A stretch of DNA of 33,667 bases from Parvibaculum sp. (GCF_030694575.1 NZ_JAUYUS010000004.1:1-33667); one strand, 5' to 3'; positions 15,133 through 25,738 are shown, numbered from the stretch's first letter. Notes: generated from the letters alone by a model not told the origin. Translations and numbers: made by a program.

Positions 15133-15264
15133 CACGCACATTCCCCGTGGCGCCCCTGTCGCTCGTGTGAGCGGACGCAAATCACTTGCCCCGAGGCATA
15201 CTACACCACGAGGGACTCGCGGGTGAAAGAAGCTGTCGCGAAAAAGGACGGTCGGGCCCCGGGC

Positions 15265-15294
15265 AAAGAAAAAGCCCGGTGTTTCCACCGGGCT
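15265..15294 (-). terminator. Rho-independent terminator of ahcY
   Basis: On the minus strand the stem AGCCCGGTG (15294-15286) / CACCGGGCT (15281-15273) encloses a GAAA tetraloop and is followed by TTTTTCTTT (to 15265). It lies 23 bases after the ahcY stop and separates ahcY from divL. Confidence 0.92.
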
Positions 15295-15316
15295 CGATCC
15301 CTGGCGGCACGGCCGC

Positions 15317-16735
15317 TCAGTAACGGTAGGTATCCGGCTTGAAGGGGCCTTCGGCGGCGACGCCGATGTATTCGGCCTGCTTCTTGTTCAGCTTTTCGAG
15401 CTTCACGCCGATCTTTTCCAGGTGAAGGCGCGCGACCTTTTCGTCGAGCTCCTTCTTGAGGACGTAGACCTTCTTTTCGTATTCCGCCGGCTTCGTCCAG
15501 AGCTCGATCTGGGCGAGCGTCTGGTTGGTGAAGGAAGCCGACATGACGAAGCTCGGATGGCCCGTGCCGCAGCCGAGATTCACGAGGCGGCCCTCGGCGA
15601 GCAGGATGATGCGCTTGCCGTCCTGGAACTCGATCTCGTCGACCTGCGGCTTCACATTGTGCCACTTGAGATTGCGGAGACCGCCGATCTGGATCTCGCT
15701 GTCGAAGTGACCGATGTTGCAGACGATGGCGCGGTGCTTCATTTTCCGCATGTGGTCGACGGTGATGACGTCGACATTGCCGGTGGTGGTGACGAAGATG
15801 TCGCCGCGGGGTGCCGCTTCATCCATCGTCGTCACTTCATAGCCTTCCATCGCGGCCTGGAGCGCGCAGATGGGATCGATCTCGGTGACGATCACGCGGC
15901 AGCCGGCCTGGCGGAGCGAGGCGGCGGAGCCCTTGCCGACATCGCCGAAGCCGGCGACGACGCCGACCTTGCCCGACATCATGACGTCGGTGGCGCGGCG
16001 GATACCGTCCACCAGCGATTCACGGCAGCCATAGAGGTTGTCGAATTTCGACTTCGTGACGCTGTCGTTGACGTTGATGGCGGGCCAGAGCAGCGTGCCC
16101 TTCTTCTGCATTTCATAAAGGCGGTGGACGCCGGTCGTCGTTTCTTCGGTGACGCCGCGCACGCTTTTCGCGATCTGATTGTAGAAGCCCGGCTTGTGCT
16201 TCAGGCGGCGCTTGATCGCGGCGAAGAGGATTTCCTCTTCTTCATTGCCCGGCGTTTCGAGGAAGGCGATATCGCCGTCTTCCGCGCGCTTGCCGAGATG
16301 GATGAGGAGCGTTGCGTCGCCGCCGTCGTCGAGGATCATGTTGGGCGCGCCGCCATCCGACCATTCGAAAATGCGGTGGGTGTATTCCCAGTAATCCTCA
16401 AGGTTTTCGCCCTTGATCGCGAAGACGGGAATGCCGCGCGCGGCGATGGCGGCAGCGGCATGGTCCTGCGTCGAATAGATGTTGCACGAGGCCCAGCGGA
16501 TGTCGGCGCCAAGCTCGGCCAGCGTTTCGATCAGCACGGCGGTCTGGATCGTCATGTGGAGCGAGCCGGCAATGCGCGCGCCCTTGAGCGGCTTCTTCGC
16601 GCCGTATTCCTCGCGCGTCGCCATGAGGCCGGGCATTTCGGTCTCGGCGATGTCGAGCTCCTTGCGGCCCCAATCGGCGAGATTGATGTCCTTGATGGCG
16701 TAGTCGTGGGTATCGGCTTTTGCGGCTTGGCTCAT
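15317..16735 (-). CDS. ahcY: S-adenosylhomocysteine hydrolase (adenosylhomocysteinase)
   Basis: 472 aa, the size of alphaproteobacterial AhcY with the usual insert. It splits S-adenosylhomocysteine into homocysteine and adenosine with bound NAD, relieving product inhibition of methyltransferases. Seen: the N-terminal [21 protein letters not shown] signature split over residues 13-33, [13 protein letters not shown] with the catalytic Lys/Asp region, the NAD loop [12 protein letters not shown], and the conserved C-terminus KPDTYRY. The start at 16735 has AAGGAG ten bases upstream; the open frame to 16930 covers the promoter region and is not used. The leader has a promoter and a 9-2-9 inverted repeat. 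The place beside ptsH/hprK/chvGI is conserved in Rhizobiales. Confidence 0.98.
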   Translation of the reverse strand: MSQAAKADTHDYAIKDINLADWGRKELDIAETEMPGLMATREEYGAKKPLKGARIAGSLHMTIQTAVLIETLAELGADIRWASCNIYSTQDHAAAAIAARGIPVFAIKGENLEDYWEYTHRIFEWSDGGAPNMILDDGGDATLLIHLGKRAEDGDIAFLETPGNEEEEILFAAIKRRLKHKPGFYNQIAKSVRGVTEETTTGVHRLYEMQKKGTLLWPAINVNDSVTKSKFDNLYGCRESLVDGIRRATDVMMSGKVGVVAGFGDVGKGSAASLRQAGCRVIVTEIDPICALQAAMEGYEVTTMDEAAPRGDIFVTTTGNVDVITVDHMRKMKHRAIVCNIGHFDSEIQIGGLRNLKWHNVKPQVDEIEFQDGKRIILLAEGRLVNLGCGTGHPSFVMSASFTNQTLAQIELWTKPAEYEKKVYVLKKELDEKVARLHLEKIGVKLEKLNKKQAEYIGVAAEGPFKPDTYRY

Positions 16736-16847
16736 GGGGCGAGGGCTCCTTGATTCGGCTGTGAGTTTCGACTGCCCGCAAGAGAAGGCAGCGGGACCGG
16801 CGCGCGAACGAAAGCGGCTGCCGGTCTCCAGCGTCGTTGATGGGGCC

Positions 16848-16875
16848 TTATAACAAGGCAGGGCCGGGGCGGCAA
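16848..16875 (-). promoter_or_regulatory. Candidate ahcY promoter
   Basis: On the minus strand, -35 TTGCCG (16875-16870) and -10 TTATAA (16853-16848) are separated by 16 bases. Transcription would start near 16841, giving a leader of about 105 bases before the ATG. Confidence 0.5.
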
Positions 16876-16879
16876 GTCG

Positions 16880-16899
16880 ATATAAAGAAATCTTTATAT
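16880..16899. promoter_or_regulatory. Candidate SahR/ArsR-type operator upstream of ahcY
   Basis: A perfect inverted repeat ATATAAAGA-AA-TCTTTATAT (16880-16899) stands out from GC-rich surroundings, directly upstream of the -35 of ahcY. In proteobacteria an ArsR-family regulator with a methyltransferase-like domain, SahR, controls ahcY and methionine genes through AT-rich palindromes, so this is a reasonable target. The same site also lies 140 bases before the divergent thioesterase gene. Identity of the regulator is inference; it is not encoded here. Confidence 0.6.
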
Positions 16900-17036
16900 G
16901 TTGTTGTGAAGAAAGACGCCGGCCCCTCATTTCCCGCGGAATGGCTCCATTTTACTTACCCCGGAGGTCATCGACACGGGGCGCCGGGGCTGGTTAGGTC
17001 ACGGCAACAGCCATCCGCCAATACCGAGGACCGATC

Positions 17037-17861
17037 ATGAACGCCATCCCGCCCACCCATCCGCTCGATATCGCCATGCGCCTGACGCCGACGGAGGACG
17101 GGCGGCTCAGGGGCGCCACCTCCGACGAGTACTGGAACATGATGGGGCCCTTCGGGGGCACGACGGCATCGCTGATGCTGAAGGCGGCACTCGACGCGCC
17201 GCAACGGATCGGCGACCCGGTGGCGCTCACCGTGAATTTCTGCGCGCCGGTCGCGAAGGGCGATTTCTTCATCGACCTGAAGGAGACGCGCACCAACCGT
17301 TCGACGCAGCACTGGTCCATGGAACTTTCGCAGGACGACGGTGTGGCAGCGAGCGCGACGGCGGTGTTTGCGAAGCGGCGCGAGACGTGGGCGCACCAGC
17401 CGGCGGCGAGGCCCGCGATACCGCCGCGCGAGACGCTGGTGCCGATGGACACGGAGGGGCGCAATGCCTGGCTCTCGCGCTACGATCTGCGCTTCGCGGA
17501 GGGGGCGATGAATTTCGTCGCGCGGGCGGACGACGATCCCGCCCCGTCGCGCTCGCTGCTCTGGATTGCCGACAAGCCGGCGCGCGCGCTCGATTTCATT
17601 TCGCTCGCGTCGCTCGCCGATACATTCATCGTCCGCATCTTTCTCGTGCGGGGCCGCATGGTGCCGGCGGGGACGGTTTCGCTCACCACCTATTTTCACA
17701 CCGACGCGGCGGCGCTTGGGGCGCTCGGCAGCGAGCCGCTGATCGGCGTCGCCGACACAAAGGTTTTCCGGCAGGGCTATTTCGATCAATCGGCGGAGCT
17801 TTGGAGCGCGGACGGGCGGCTTCTCGCGACGAGCGTGCAGACGGTTTATTTCAAGGAATAG
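17037..17861 (+). CDS. Acyl-CoA thioesterase, TesB-like double hotdog
   Basis: 274 aa. The protein is built of two hotdog-like halves: an N-terminal half with the GPFGGTTASLMLKAA helix (hotdog helix with the GG turn) and VNFCAPVAKGDFFIDLKETR, and a C-terminal half with DFISLASLADTFIVRIFL and ADTKVFRQGYFDQSAELWSADGRLLATSVQT, the latter close to the end of TesB proteins where the product is checked. Such enzymes hydrolyse acyl-CoA to free acid and CoA in the cytosol. GAGGA at 17026-17030 lies six bases before ATG 17037. It is divergent from ahcY and convergent with ptsH, two bases apart. In rhizobia this gene is not a fixed part of the block, so it looks like an insertion. Substrate length unknown. 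Confidence 0.83.
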   Translation: MNAIPPTHPLDIAMRLTPTEDGRLRGATSDEYWNMMGPFGGTTASLMLKAALDAPQRIGDPVALTVNFCAPVAKGDFFIDLKETRTNRSTQHWSMELSQDDGVAASATAVFAKRRETWAHQPAARPAIPPRETLVPMDTEGRNAWLSRYDLRFAEGAMNFVARADDDPAPSRSLLWIADKPARALDFISLASLADTFIVRIFLVRGRMVPAGTVSLTTYFHTDAAALGALGSEPLIGVADTKVFRQGYFDQSAELWSADGRLLATSVQTVYFKE

Positions 17862-17863
17862 CT

Positions 17864-18169
17864 CTAGTCGCGTTCGCCGAAGCCGTCGGCCACCAGCGCG
17901 GCGAGGGCTTCGAGGGCGGCTTCGGCGTCCGGCCCCGAGGTTTCGACGCGGATGCAGCAGCCGGGCGCGGCGGCGAGCATCATCAGGCCCATGATCGAGG
18001 TGCCGGGGACCGTCTGGCCTTCGCGGGAGACGCGGATTTCGGCATCGAAGGTTTCGGCGAGCTGCACGAATTTCGCCGAGGCGCGGGCGTGAAGACCGCG
18101 GGTATTGACGATTTCCAGTTCGCGGACGAAAGCTTCCGGCACGGCGGGTTTCGCTTCTGCTGACGGCAC
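17864..18169 (-). CDS. ptsH: HPr phosphocarrier protein
   Basis: 101 aa, slightly long at the N-terminus. The phospho-His is His27 in NTRGLHARAS and the regulatory Ser is Ser58 in GTSIMGLMML; their distance of 31 equals that of His15 and Ser46 in classical HPr. His is phosphorylated by enzyme I from PEP, Ser by HprK using ATP. It begins with GTG three bases after the EIIA stop, so the two are read from one message. No sugar permease is nearby: in alphaproteobacteria this is a regulatory PTS without transport. Enzyme I must be encoded elsewhere. Confidence 0.95.
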   Translation of the reverse strand: MPSAEAKPAVPEAFVRELEIVNTRGLHARASAKFVQLAETFDAEIRVSREGQTVPGTSIMGLMMLAAAPGCCIRVETSGPDAEAALEALAALVADGFGERD

Positions 18170-18172
18170 GGC

Positions 18173-18583
18173 CTAGGCCCCGTCGCCGGCAAGGACGCGG
18201 CTTGCGATCGAGATGTATTTGCGCCCGGATTCCTGCGCCTGATCGACGGCGTCTCCGAGGGTCGCCGTGTCGCGGACGCTGGCGAGTTTAATCAGCATGG
18301 GGAGGTTCACACCCGCGATCACCTCGACCTTCGCCTTGTCCATCACCGAGATGGCGAGATTGGAGGGCGTGCCGCCGAACATGTCGGTGAGGAGGATGAC
18401 GCCGTCGCCGGTATCGGACGCCGCAACGGCCTTCAGGATGTCCTTGCGGCGCTGCTCCATGTCGTCATCGGGGCCGATGCTGATGGAAGCGACCTGGGCC
18501 TGCGGTCCGACCACATGCTCCATCGCAGCAACGAACTGGCTGGCCAACTGGCCGTGCGTTACGAGTACCAAACCGATCATCAA
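18173..18583 (-). CDS. PTS EIIA component, mannose (EIIA-Man) family
   Basis: 136 aa with only the EIIA domain. His10 in LVLVTHGQLA is the phosphorylation site, and TDMFGGTPSNLA is the conserved loop of EIIA-Man. It takes phosphate from HPr and most likely acts as a regulator, since no EIIB/EIIC is seen. GAGGG seven bases upstream supports the ATG at 18583 (the next codon is also ATG). The neighbour order hprK-EIIA-HPr is the one found in Agrobacterium, Sinorhizobium and Brucella, where this protein is often called ManX or PtsM. It is separated from hprK by a 188-base gap. Confidence 0.93.
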   Translation of the reverse strand: MMIGLVLVTHGQLASQFVAAMEHVVGPQAQVASISIGPDDDMEQRRKDILKAVAASDTGDGVILLTDMFGGTPSNLAISVMDKAKVEVIAGVNLPMLIKLASVRDTATLGDAVDQAQESGRKYISIASRVLAGDGA

Positions 18584-18771
18584 CCGCCCTCAATGCCGCA
18601 ATCCCGCCGCCCGTTACGCGCATGGCGCCGTCGACAGCCATTCGCGCCCCCGCGAAGGCGCGTATCGTGACCCCAATCCTGCGTCCATGACAAGTGTTGC
18701 GATGCAACAATCGGCAGTTCACCGAAGCTTTCGCCCAATTCGGAGGCATTAACGGCCGCCAAGGCGGGCGC

Positions 18772-19257
18772 TTATTGGCTTTGACGGCCGCCAAGGCGGC
18801 CGTCGGGGCCCGGGAATCCAGTGTCCGGCAGGGTTTCGAGGGCGAGGCGGAGCCTGGCCGCCGCCGTGACGTCGAAAGCGTGGAGAGCGAGGACCGGGAG
18901 GCGGCAGCCGAGGACATCCTCGAAGCGCGGCTCGGGGAGGCGCGGGACCTCGGCGCGGGGCACGAGATCGACGATGAGCGCGACGGGCGCTGCCGCGACC
19001 GAGGGAACCTCGACGAGGCCGAGGCCGCGCAATTCGATCATGCCGGCAAGGAGGGCGGGCGCGCTTGCCACGAGGCGCGCATCCGCGACGTGGAGCGCGA
19101 CCTGATCGTCGGCGACGAGGCGGGTTTCGCCGGAGAGATCGTCGCGGACGAGGCGGAAGGCGAGATCGGATTTGCCGGCACCGGAGGGACCGCGCAGCAG
19201 CACGGCGCGCGCGCCGCAGGCAACGCAGGTACCGTGCATGTAAAGCGGTGCCGCCAT
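18772..19257 (-). CDS. hprK: HPr kinase/phosphorylase, short alphaproteobacterial form
   Basis: 161 aa, only the C-terminal catalytic domain; Gram-positive HprK has about 310 aa with an extra N-terminal domain. The P-loop is GPSGAGKS (residues 23-30), followed by LVADDQVAL, and IELRGLGLVEVPSVA corresponds to the HprK signature. It phosphorylates HPr at Ser58 with ATP and can reverse this with phosphate. The ribosome binding site GAGGGG overlaps the chvG stop codon, so translation is linked to chvG. The C-terminal tail (GRLGGRQSQ) is encoded by a palindromic repeat and may vary between relatives. Confidence 0.94.
   Translation of the reverse strand: MAAPLYMHGTCVACGARAVLLRGPSGAGKSDLAFRLVRDDLSGETRLVADDQVALHVADARLVASAPALLAGMIELRGLGLVEVPSVAAAPVALIVDLVPRAEVPRLPEPRFEDVLGCRLPVLALHAFDVTAAARLRLALETLPDTGFPGPDGRLGGRQSQ
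18783..18804. repeat. Perfect hairpin in the 3' end of hprK
   Basis: GACGGCCGCC-AA-GGCGGCCGTC has 10-base arms and sits in the last codons of hprK; a partial copy, ACGGCCGCCAAGGCGGG, lies at 18752-18768 just past the stop. The gap 18584-18771 before the EIIA gene has no gene. Confidence 0.7.
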
Positions 19258-19265
19258 GACGCCCC

Positions 19266-21131
19266 TCAGGCCGCTTCGGGCAGGTCGACGGTGAAGCGCG
19301 CGCCCGCAACCTTGCCGTCCTTCATGCGGTTGCCCGCACGGATGGTACCGCCATGCGCGGCCACGATCTGGCGCGAGATGGCGAGGCCGAGGCCCGAATG
19401 CTCACCGAAACTGTCCGGCCTGTCGGTGTGGAAGCGATCGAAAATACGCTCGAAGTTTTCCGGCTCGATGCCGGGGCCTTCGTCCTCGACGCGGATAAGG
19501 ATGTGGCCGGGTTCGCGCGTGGCGGCGACATAGACCGTGCCGCCTTCCGGACTGAAGGAGAGCGCGTTGTCGATGAGATTGCGCACGACCTGACCGAGGC
19601 GCGTGTCGAATCCCTTCACGATCATGCCCTCGCGGCCGGGGGCACCCGGGTCGATCGAGAGTTTCACGCGGGCGCTGCCGGCGACTCCGCTCTCGTTGAA
19701 GAGATCGCAGACGGTTTCGAGGAGCGTGGCGATGTTCACATCTTCCAGCTCGCTGCGCGACAGTTCCGCGTCGAGGCGCGAGGCATTGGAAATGTCGCTG
19801 AGCAGCCGGTCGATGCGGCGCACATCTTCCTGGATGATTTCCATGAGACGGGCTTTCGCCTTCTCGTCCTTCGTGACGGTGAAGCTTTCGATGGCGCTGC
19901 GGAGCGAGGTCAGCGGGTTCTTGATTTCATGCGCGACGTCGGCGGCGAAACTTTCGATCGCGTCGATGCGGCTGTAGAGCGCGTTCGTCATGTCGCGAAG
20001 CGCGCCGGAGAGTTCGCCGATTTCGTCGCGGCGGCCGGTGAAGTCCGGTATCTGCGCGCGCGCGTTCTTGCCGCGCCGCACTGTTTCGGCGGCCTGGGCG
20101 AGACGGCGCACGGGCTCCGCAATGGTGCCGGCGAGAACCACCGAGAGCAGGATCGTGACGCCGAGCGCGACGAGGAAGACCTGCAGGATGGCATAACGTT
20201 CGGCGCGCACGATGCGGTCGATGTCGCCGCCGCGCGTCGAGAGCATCAGTACGCCAAGGACCGCGCGGTAACGCTGGATCGGCACGGCGACGGAGACGAT
20301 GAGTTCGCCGCGGTCGTTGACTCGCTCGCGGCTGGAGGCGGTGCCTTCGAGGGCGGCCACGACCTCGGAATACATGGTGCCGTTCTGGCTTCCGGCTTCG
20401 CGGAAGCGCTCCAGATTGCGGCCCGGCAGGATGCCGAGCGCCCAGTCCGTGACGCGGTCGAGAACGCCGATCTCGTCGGCGCCTTCGGGCGGCGGCAATT
20501 CGAAGGCGACGATCTGGCCCGACGCGCTCAACTGGCGCGAATCCAGGATGAGGAGGCCCTCCTTGTCGTAAAGACGGGCGCGGGTGCGGGTGGGCAGGAC
20601 GAGGCGGCGCAGGATCGGCGCGGCATTGTCCGGGATGATCGGGACGTTGCCGTTCGCTTCCGGATCGGCGTCGTCCGGCGGCGGGGCGAGGATCGTGCCG
20701 AGCGCCAACGGGTCTATCACCTGCGCACCCTGCGTGGAGGTGGCGCCCTGCGCAACCGCGCCGGCGATGATTTCGGCCTGGGTGAGGAGGCTCTGGCGGC
20801 GGGCGTCGATCAGGCCCTCGCGGAACTGGTTGAGATAGAGAATGCCGGAGAGAAGAACAAAGAGCGCCGCGACATTGAAGGCGACGATGCGGCGGGTGAG
20901 GCTGGAAAAGCGGCCACCGGCGAGGAAGCCGCGAAAGCTCACCAGCGCGCGGCCGAGATAGACGCCGATCCTCGAGATGAGGCCGGGCGGGCGGATGCCG
21001 CGCGGCGGCGCGAAATCGTCCGGCGAGGACGAACGGGAAGCGTGGGCGCCGTCACGGGCGGTGGCGCGCGGGCGCGCGGAACCGCCCTCGCCCGCCTCGC
21101 CGCGCATCTCCTCCTCCATCAGGCTCGCCAT
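19266..21131 (-). CDS. chvG: Sensor histidine kinase ChvG (ExoS/BvrS)
   Basis: 621 aa. Inner-membrane kinase that senses acid and envelope conditions with partner ChvI. A long disordered N-terminus (1-50) is followed by membrane helix 1 (IVAFNVAALFVLLSGILYL, about 82-101), a periplasmic domain (about 102-314), helix 2 (about 315-338), a HAMP linker, the His box FAADVAHEIKNPLTSL with His401, and an ATPase domain ending GEHSGLGLAISRQIVAAHGG. In Rhizobiales the periplasmic repressor ExoR binds the sensor domain. The ATG at 21131 is preceded by GAGGAAAA at about 11 bases; Met5 is an alternative. It is cotranscribed with chvI (46 bases apart) and hprK (8 bases). Confidence 0.96.
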   Translation of the reverse strand: MASLMEEEMRGEAGEGGSARPRATARDGAHASRSSSPDDFAPPRGIRPPGLISRIGVYLGRALVSFRGFLAGGRFSSLTRRIVAFNVAALFVLLSGILYLNQFREGLIDARRQSLLTQAEIIAGAVAQGATSTQGAQVIDPLALGTILAPPPDDADPEANGNVPIIPDNAAPILRRLVLPTRTRARLYDKEGLLILDSRQLSASGQIVAFELPPPEGADEIGVLDRVTDWALGILPGRNLERFREAGSQNGTMYSEVVAALEGTASSRERVNDRGELIVSVAVPIQRYRAVLGVLMLSTRGGDIDRIVRAERYAILQVFLVALGVTILLSVVLAGTIAEPVRRLAQAAETVRRGKNARAQIPDFTGRRDEIGELSGALRDMTNALYSRIDAIESFAADVAHEIKNPLTSLRSAIESFTVTKDEKAKARLMEIIQEDVRRIDRLLSDISNASRLDAELSRSELEDVNIATLLETVCDLFNESGVAGSARVKLSIDPGAPGREGMIVKGFDTRLGQVVRNLIDNALSFSPEGGTVYVAATREPGHILIRVEDEGPGIEPENFERIFDRFHTDRPDSFGEHSGLGLAISRQIVAAHGGTIRAGNRMKDGKVAGARFTVDLPEAA

Positions 21132-21177
21132 GGTTTTCGCTTTTCCTCAAAGCGCTCCAGCGGCGCTCGTGGGCCGA

Positions 21178-21882
21178 TCAGGCTTCCCGGTAGCGGTAGC
21201 CGACGCCGTAGAGCGTCTCGATGGCATCGAAGCTGTCATCGACTTCCTTGAATTTCTTGCGGAGCCGCTTGATGTGGCTGTCGATGGTACGATCGTCGAC
21301 ATAGACCTGGTCGTCGTAGGCGGCATCCATCAGCGAGTCGCGGCTCTTCACATAGCCGGGGCGCTGGGCGAGCGCCTGGAGGATCAGAAATTCCGTGACC
21401 GTGAGGACGACGGGCTTTTCTTCCCAGGTGCAGGTGTGACGTTCGGGATCGAGGACGAGCTTGCCGCGCTCCATCACCTGATTGACGGCGGCGCCTTCGG
21501 CCGGCGCGCCATCGGACTTGGGCGCGGCGCGGCGCAGCACGGCCTTCACGCGCTCGACAAGGAGACGCTGCGAGAAAGGCTTACGGATGTAGTCGTCGGC
21601 GCCCATCTTGAGGCCGAACAACTCGTCGATCTCGTCGTCCTTCGAGGTCAGGAAGATGACAGGCAGGTCCGACTTCTGGCGCAGGCGGCGCAAGAGCTCC
21701 ATGCCGTCCATGCGCGGCATCTTGATGTCGAAGACGGCGACGTCCGGCGGATTGGCGGCGAGGCCGGCAAGCGCGGCGGCGCCGTCCGTATAAGTCTGGA
21801 CGTGATAGCCCTCGGCTTCGAGCGCGATGCTCACCGATGTCAGAATATTGCGGTCGTCGTCCACCAGCGCGATGGTCGGCAT
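21178..21882 (-). CDS. chvI: Response regulator ChvI (OmpR/PhoB family)
   Basis: 234 aa. Receiver domain first: [18 protein letters not shown], with phospho-acceptor Asp52 in [13 protein letters not shown] and the signalling Lys in FLTSKDD. The winged-helix output domain covers about 140-234, with [12 protein letters not shown] and [14 protein letters not shown] (recognition helix). The N-terminus [23 protein letters not shown] is nearly invariant in rhizobial ChvI, which fixes the start at 21882 despite an open frame to 22236. It controls exopolysaccharide, motility, acid response and outer-membrane genes in relatives. First gene of the chvI-chvG-hprK-EIIA-ptsH set. Confidence 0.96.
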   Translation of the reverse strand: MPTIALVDDDRNILTSVSIALEAEGYHVQTYTDGAAALAGLAANPPDVAVFDIKMPRMDGMELLRRLRQKSDLPVIFLTSKDDEIDELFGLKMGADDYIRKPFSQRLLVERVKAVLRRAAPKSDGAPAEGAAVNQVMERGKLVLDPERHTCTWEEKPVVLTVTEFLILQALAQRPGYVKSRDSLMDAAYDDQVYVDDRTIDSHIKRLRKKFKEVDDSFDAIETLYGVGYRYREA

Positions 21883-22198
21883 TGGCCCCTGTCCCTTTTG
21901 ACGCTCATGGCCCGCCGCCGGCAGCTCCGGGCCCTCTTCACTCTTCTCGTTCCGGACCTCTTGCATGACATACCCCGCTCTCAGAACGCCGCCCAGCGTG
22001 GCGTTGAGGCTTAGGGTCGCTTTTGGCCCAAAATGTGGCGGCAGTATAAGGGGTTGGCGAGTGCGGCGCCACGGTCCATACCCATAATATCCGAGAGAAG
22101 AGTCCCGGCGGCGTTTGACAAGGCAGGGCACGGCGGCGAAAACCGGCTGCAAGGCACAAGCAAGGGTCCGGGACCAACCCGGCCGCAATGGGGGAAAC
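21883..22198. other. Divergent intergenic region between chvI and the M20 peptidase gene
   Basis: No gene is seen. For chvI, a -10-like TATACT lies on the minus strand at 22048-22043, without a clear -35. On the plus strand a perfect TTGACA is at 22115-22120, but no -10 at the right distance is convincing. The symmetric TTTTGGCCCAAAA at 22021-22033 is a possible protein site, though short palindromes arise by chance. Confidence 0.4.
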
Positions 22199-23692
22199 AT
22201 GTTGAAGCGCATCCTGCTGGGGCTTGCGGGGCTCATTGTCCTGCTGGTGGTCGTGGTCGTCGGACGGACGCTGATGGTGCCCGTTGCGGCGCCTGTGGAA
22301 GCGGGCGCGGCGGGAAGCGTCGATGCCGAACGGGCGGCGCGACGCCTCGCCGAAGCCGTGCGCTTCGAGACGATCTCGCACCAGCGCGGCGCGGCTGCGG
22401 ACGACCTCGCACGGTCGGACGCGGCGATGACGGGCTTTCGCGACTGGCTGGGCGCGACCTATCCGGCCTTTACGGCCGCCGCCTCGCGCGAAATCTTCGG
22501 CGGCCACAGTCTTCTCTATACATGGGCCGGAACCGACGCCTCGCTCGACCCCGTTCTCCTGATGTCGCATCTCGACGTGGTGCCGATTGCGCCGGGTACG
22601 GAGGATCAATGGGAACAGGCGCCCTTCGCCGGGACGATCGCCGACGGCTATGTCTGGGGACGCGGCACGATCGATACCAAGGCCTCGCTCGTCGCGATGG
22701 TGGAAGCGGCCGACATGCTGGCGGCGCAGGGCTTCCAACCAACACGCACCATCCTGTTCGCGTTCGGGCATGACGAGGAAATCGGCGGCGGCACCGGCAA
22801 CAAGGTCATCGCGGAGACGCTGCAGCAACGCGGCGTGAAGCTGCACTGGGTGAATGACGAAGGCGGCGTGATCGGCCACGGGCTGCTGCCGGGCGTGACC
22901 ACGCCGGTTGCGATGATCGGCGTGGCGGAGAAGGGCTCGATCTCGCTCGATATCGTCGCCTATTCGAAGGGCGGACATTCCTCGATGCCCTCGCCCGCCG
23001 CGCAGACGGCCATCGGCAGGCTTGCCCGTGCGCTCGAACGGATCGGCGAGGCGCCTTTCGAAGCGCGTGTCGACGGCGCGACGCGGGGCATGATCGAGAG
23101 CCTGGCGCCGGCGGTGCCGTTCATGCAGCGCATGGTCTATGCCAATCTCTGGCTGTTCGAGCCCGTGGTGCGCCGCGTCATGGCAGGGAGCCCGGCCAGC
23201 GCCGCGCAGCTCCAGACGACGATCGCGCCGACCATCGTCGAGGGCGGCAACAAGGAAAACGTGCTGCCGCCGCAGGCGCGCGCGGTGGTTAATTTCCGTA
23301 TCCATCCGCGCGACAACGCGGAAAGCATCATCGAGCATGTGCGTGAGGCGGTGGATGATCCGGAAGTCTCGATCGAGCCGCTCGACGGCATCCGCGAGGC
23401 CTCGACCGTGTCGAATGTCGAAGGGGACGGCTACCGGCTGCTCACGCAGGTTATCGGCGAGAGCTTTCCGGGCACCATCGTCGCGCCTTATCTCGTGGTG
23501 GGGGGCACGGATTCCCGCCATTACCTGCCGATCACGGACAATGTGTTCCGCTTCATTCCCATCCACATGGGGCCGGAAGACATGGCGCGTTTCCACGGGA
23601 CCAACGAACGGGTGTCGGTGGCGAACATGGGCGAGGCGGTGGCGTTCTACATCCGTCTGATGGAGGCCCTGAACGCGACGGAAGGGCAATAA
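22199..23692 (+). CDS. Membrane-anchored M20 family peptidase (carboxypeptidase S / PM20D1-like)
   Basis: 497 aa. An N-terminal membrane helix ([18 protein letters not shown], about 4-21) anchors the enzyme with the catalytic domain outside. Di-zinc ligands of M20 are in place: His in LMSHLDVVP, Asp in GRGTIDTK, catalytic Glu pair in GHDEEIGGG, Glu/Asp in VNDEGG, and the late His in RFHGTNERV. The inserted dimerisation domain starts near [10 protein letters not shown]20D1-like enzymes hydrolyse or form N-acyl amino acids; yeast carboxypeptidase S cleaves peptides. GGGGGA lies just before ATG 22199. It stands between chvI and pckA, which are adjacent in Agrobacterium and Sinorhizobium, so it seems to be a lineage insertion. 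The substrate is not known. Confidence 0.9.
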   Translation: MLKRILLGLAGLIVLLVVVVVGRTLMVPVAAPVEAGAAGSVDAERAARRLAEAVRFETISHQRGAAADDLARSDAAMTGFRDWLGATYPAFTAAASREIFGGHSLLYTWAGTDASLDPVLLMSHLDVVPIAPGTEDQWEQAPFAGTIADGYVWGRGTIDTKASLVAMVEAADMLAAQGFQPTRTILFAFGHDEEIGGGTGNKVIAETLQQRGVKLHWVNDEGGVIGHGLLPGVTTPVAMIGVAEKGSISLDIVAYSKGGHSSMPSPAAQTAIGRLARALERIGEAPFEARVDGATRGMIESLAPAVPFMQRMVYANLWLFEPVVRRVMAGSPASAAQLQTTIAPTIVEGGNKENVLPPQARAVVNFRIHPRDNAESIIEHVREAVDDPEVSIEPLDGIREASTVSNVEGDGYRLLTQVIGESFPGTIVAPYLVVGGTDSRHYLPITDNVFRFIPIHMGPEDMARFHGTNERVSVANMGEAVAFYIRLMEALNATEGQ

Positions 23693-24100
23693 CGCCTAAA
23701 TATTGCGCAAAGGCGGCCTTTGCCGCATTCCGGGGCAGCCTTTTTGGCTTTCCTGCGTCAAGCGGGACGGCCCCGGCCGGGCGAAAATCTTCTCCCGGAA
23801 TGGATGCAAAGGTAAAAAAGGACGGTTCGCCGCACCCTTTGCAAGCCGCTTGTAAAGCGGTTGCGCCTTGCCGGACCGGGAACTATGTTGGCGCCGAAAT
23901 TTCGAGGCGTGCGGGCCCGCCTGACTAGGCGCTGGCCCCGCTTTTGCTTTATTCCGGCGATATGAGCACCTGCCGGGCACGCTGCCGGAACGGCGCGATC
24001 GTGATAGACTTCGGCCCCTGACGCGAGAGGCGGCGGCGGCAGACAACAAGACAAACGACCAAGGCCCGTGCGGGCCGCACAGGACCACGAGGAGAGAAGC
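23693..24100. other. Region upstream of pckA with hairpins
   Basis: No gene is visible in about 400 bases. A hairpin GCAAAGG-CGG-CCTTTGC near 23706-23722 follows the peptidase stop and may end its message. A second symmetric site, CCGCTT-GTA-AAGCGG-like (23846-23860), could be an operator for pckA control. Convincing promoter hexamers could not be chosen. Confidence 0.4.
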
Positions 24101-25714
<1,614 letters not shown>

Positions 25715-25738
25715 GCGACGCGTTCACGGAATTTGCGA

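Noticed and set aside
15133-15264. CtrA binding site (TTAA-N7-TTAA) in front of divL
   Set aside because: No such pair is present in this GC-rich stretch.
12742-15342. 866-codon open frame on the plus strand opposite divL
   Set aside because: Third-position GC bias removes stop codons on the other strand. The protein lacks any domain, while the minus strand encodes a full kinase.
16736-16870. S-adenosylhomocysteine riboswitch in the ahcY leader
   Set aside because: I looked for the conserved core of the SAH riboswitch near the start codon and did not find it. The AT-rich palindrome upstream is a better explanation of control.
22115-22143. Promoter for the M20 peptidase built on the perfect TTGACA at 22115
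   Set aside because: No acceptable -10 lies 16 to 18 bases downstream, so only the -35-like hexamer is reported.
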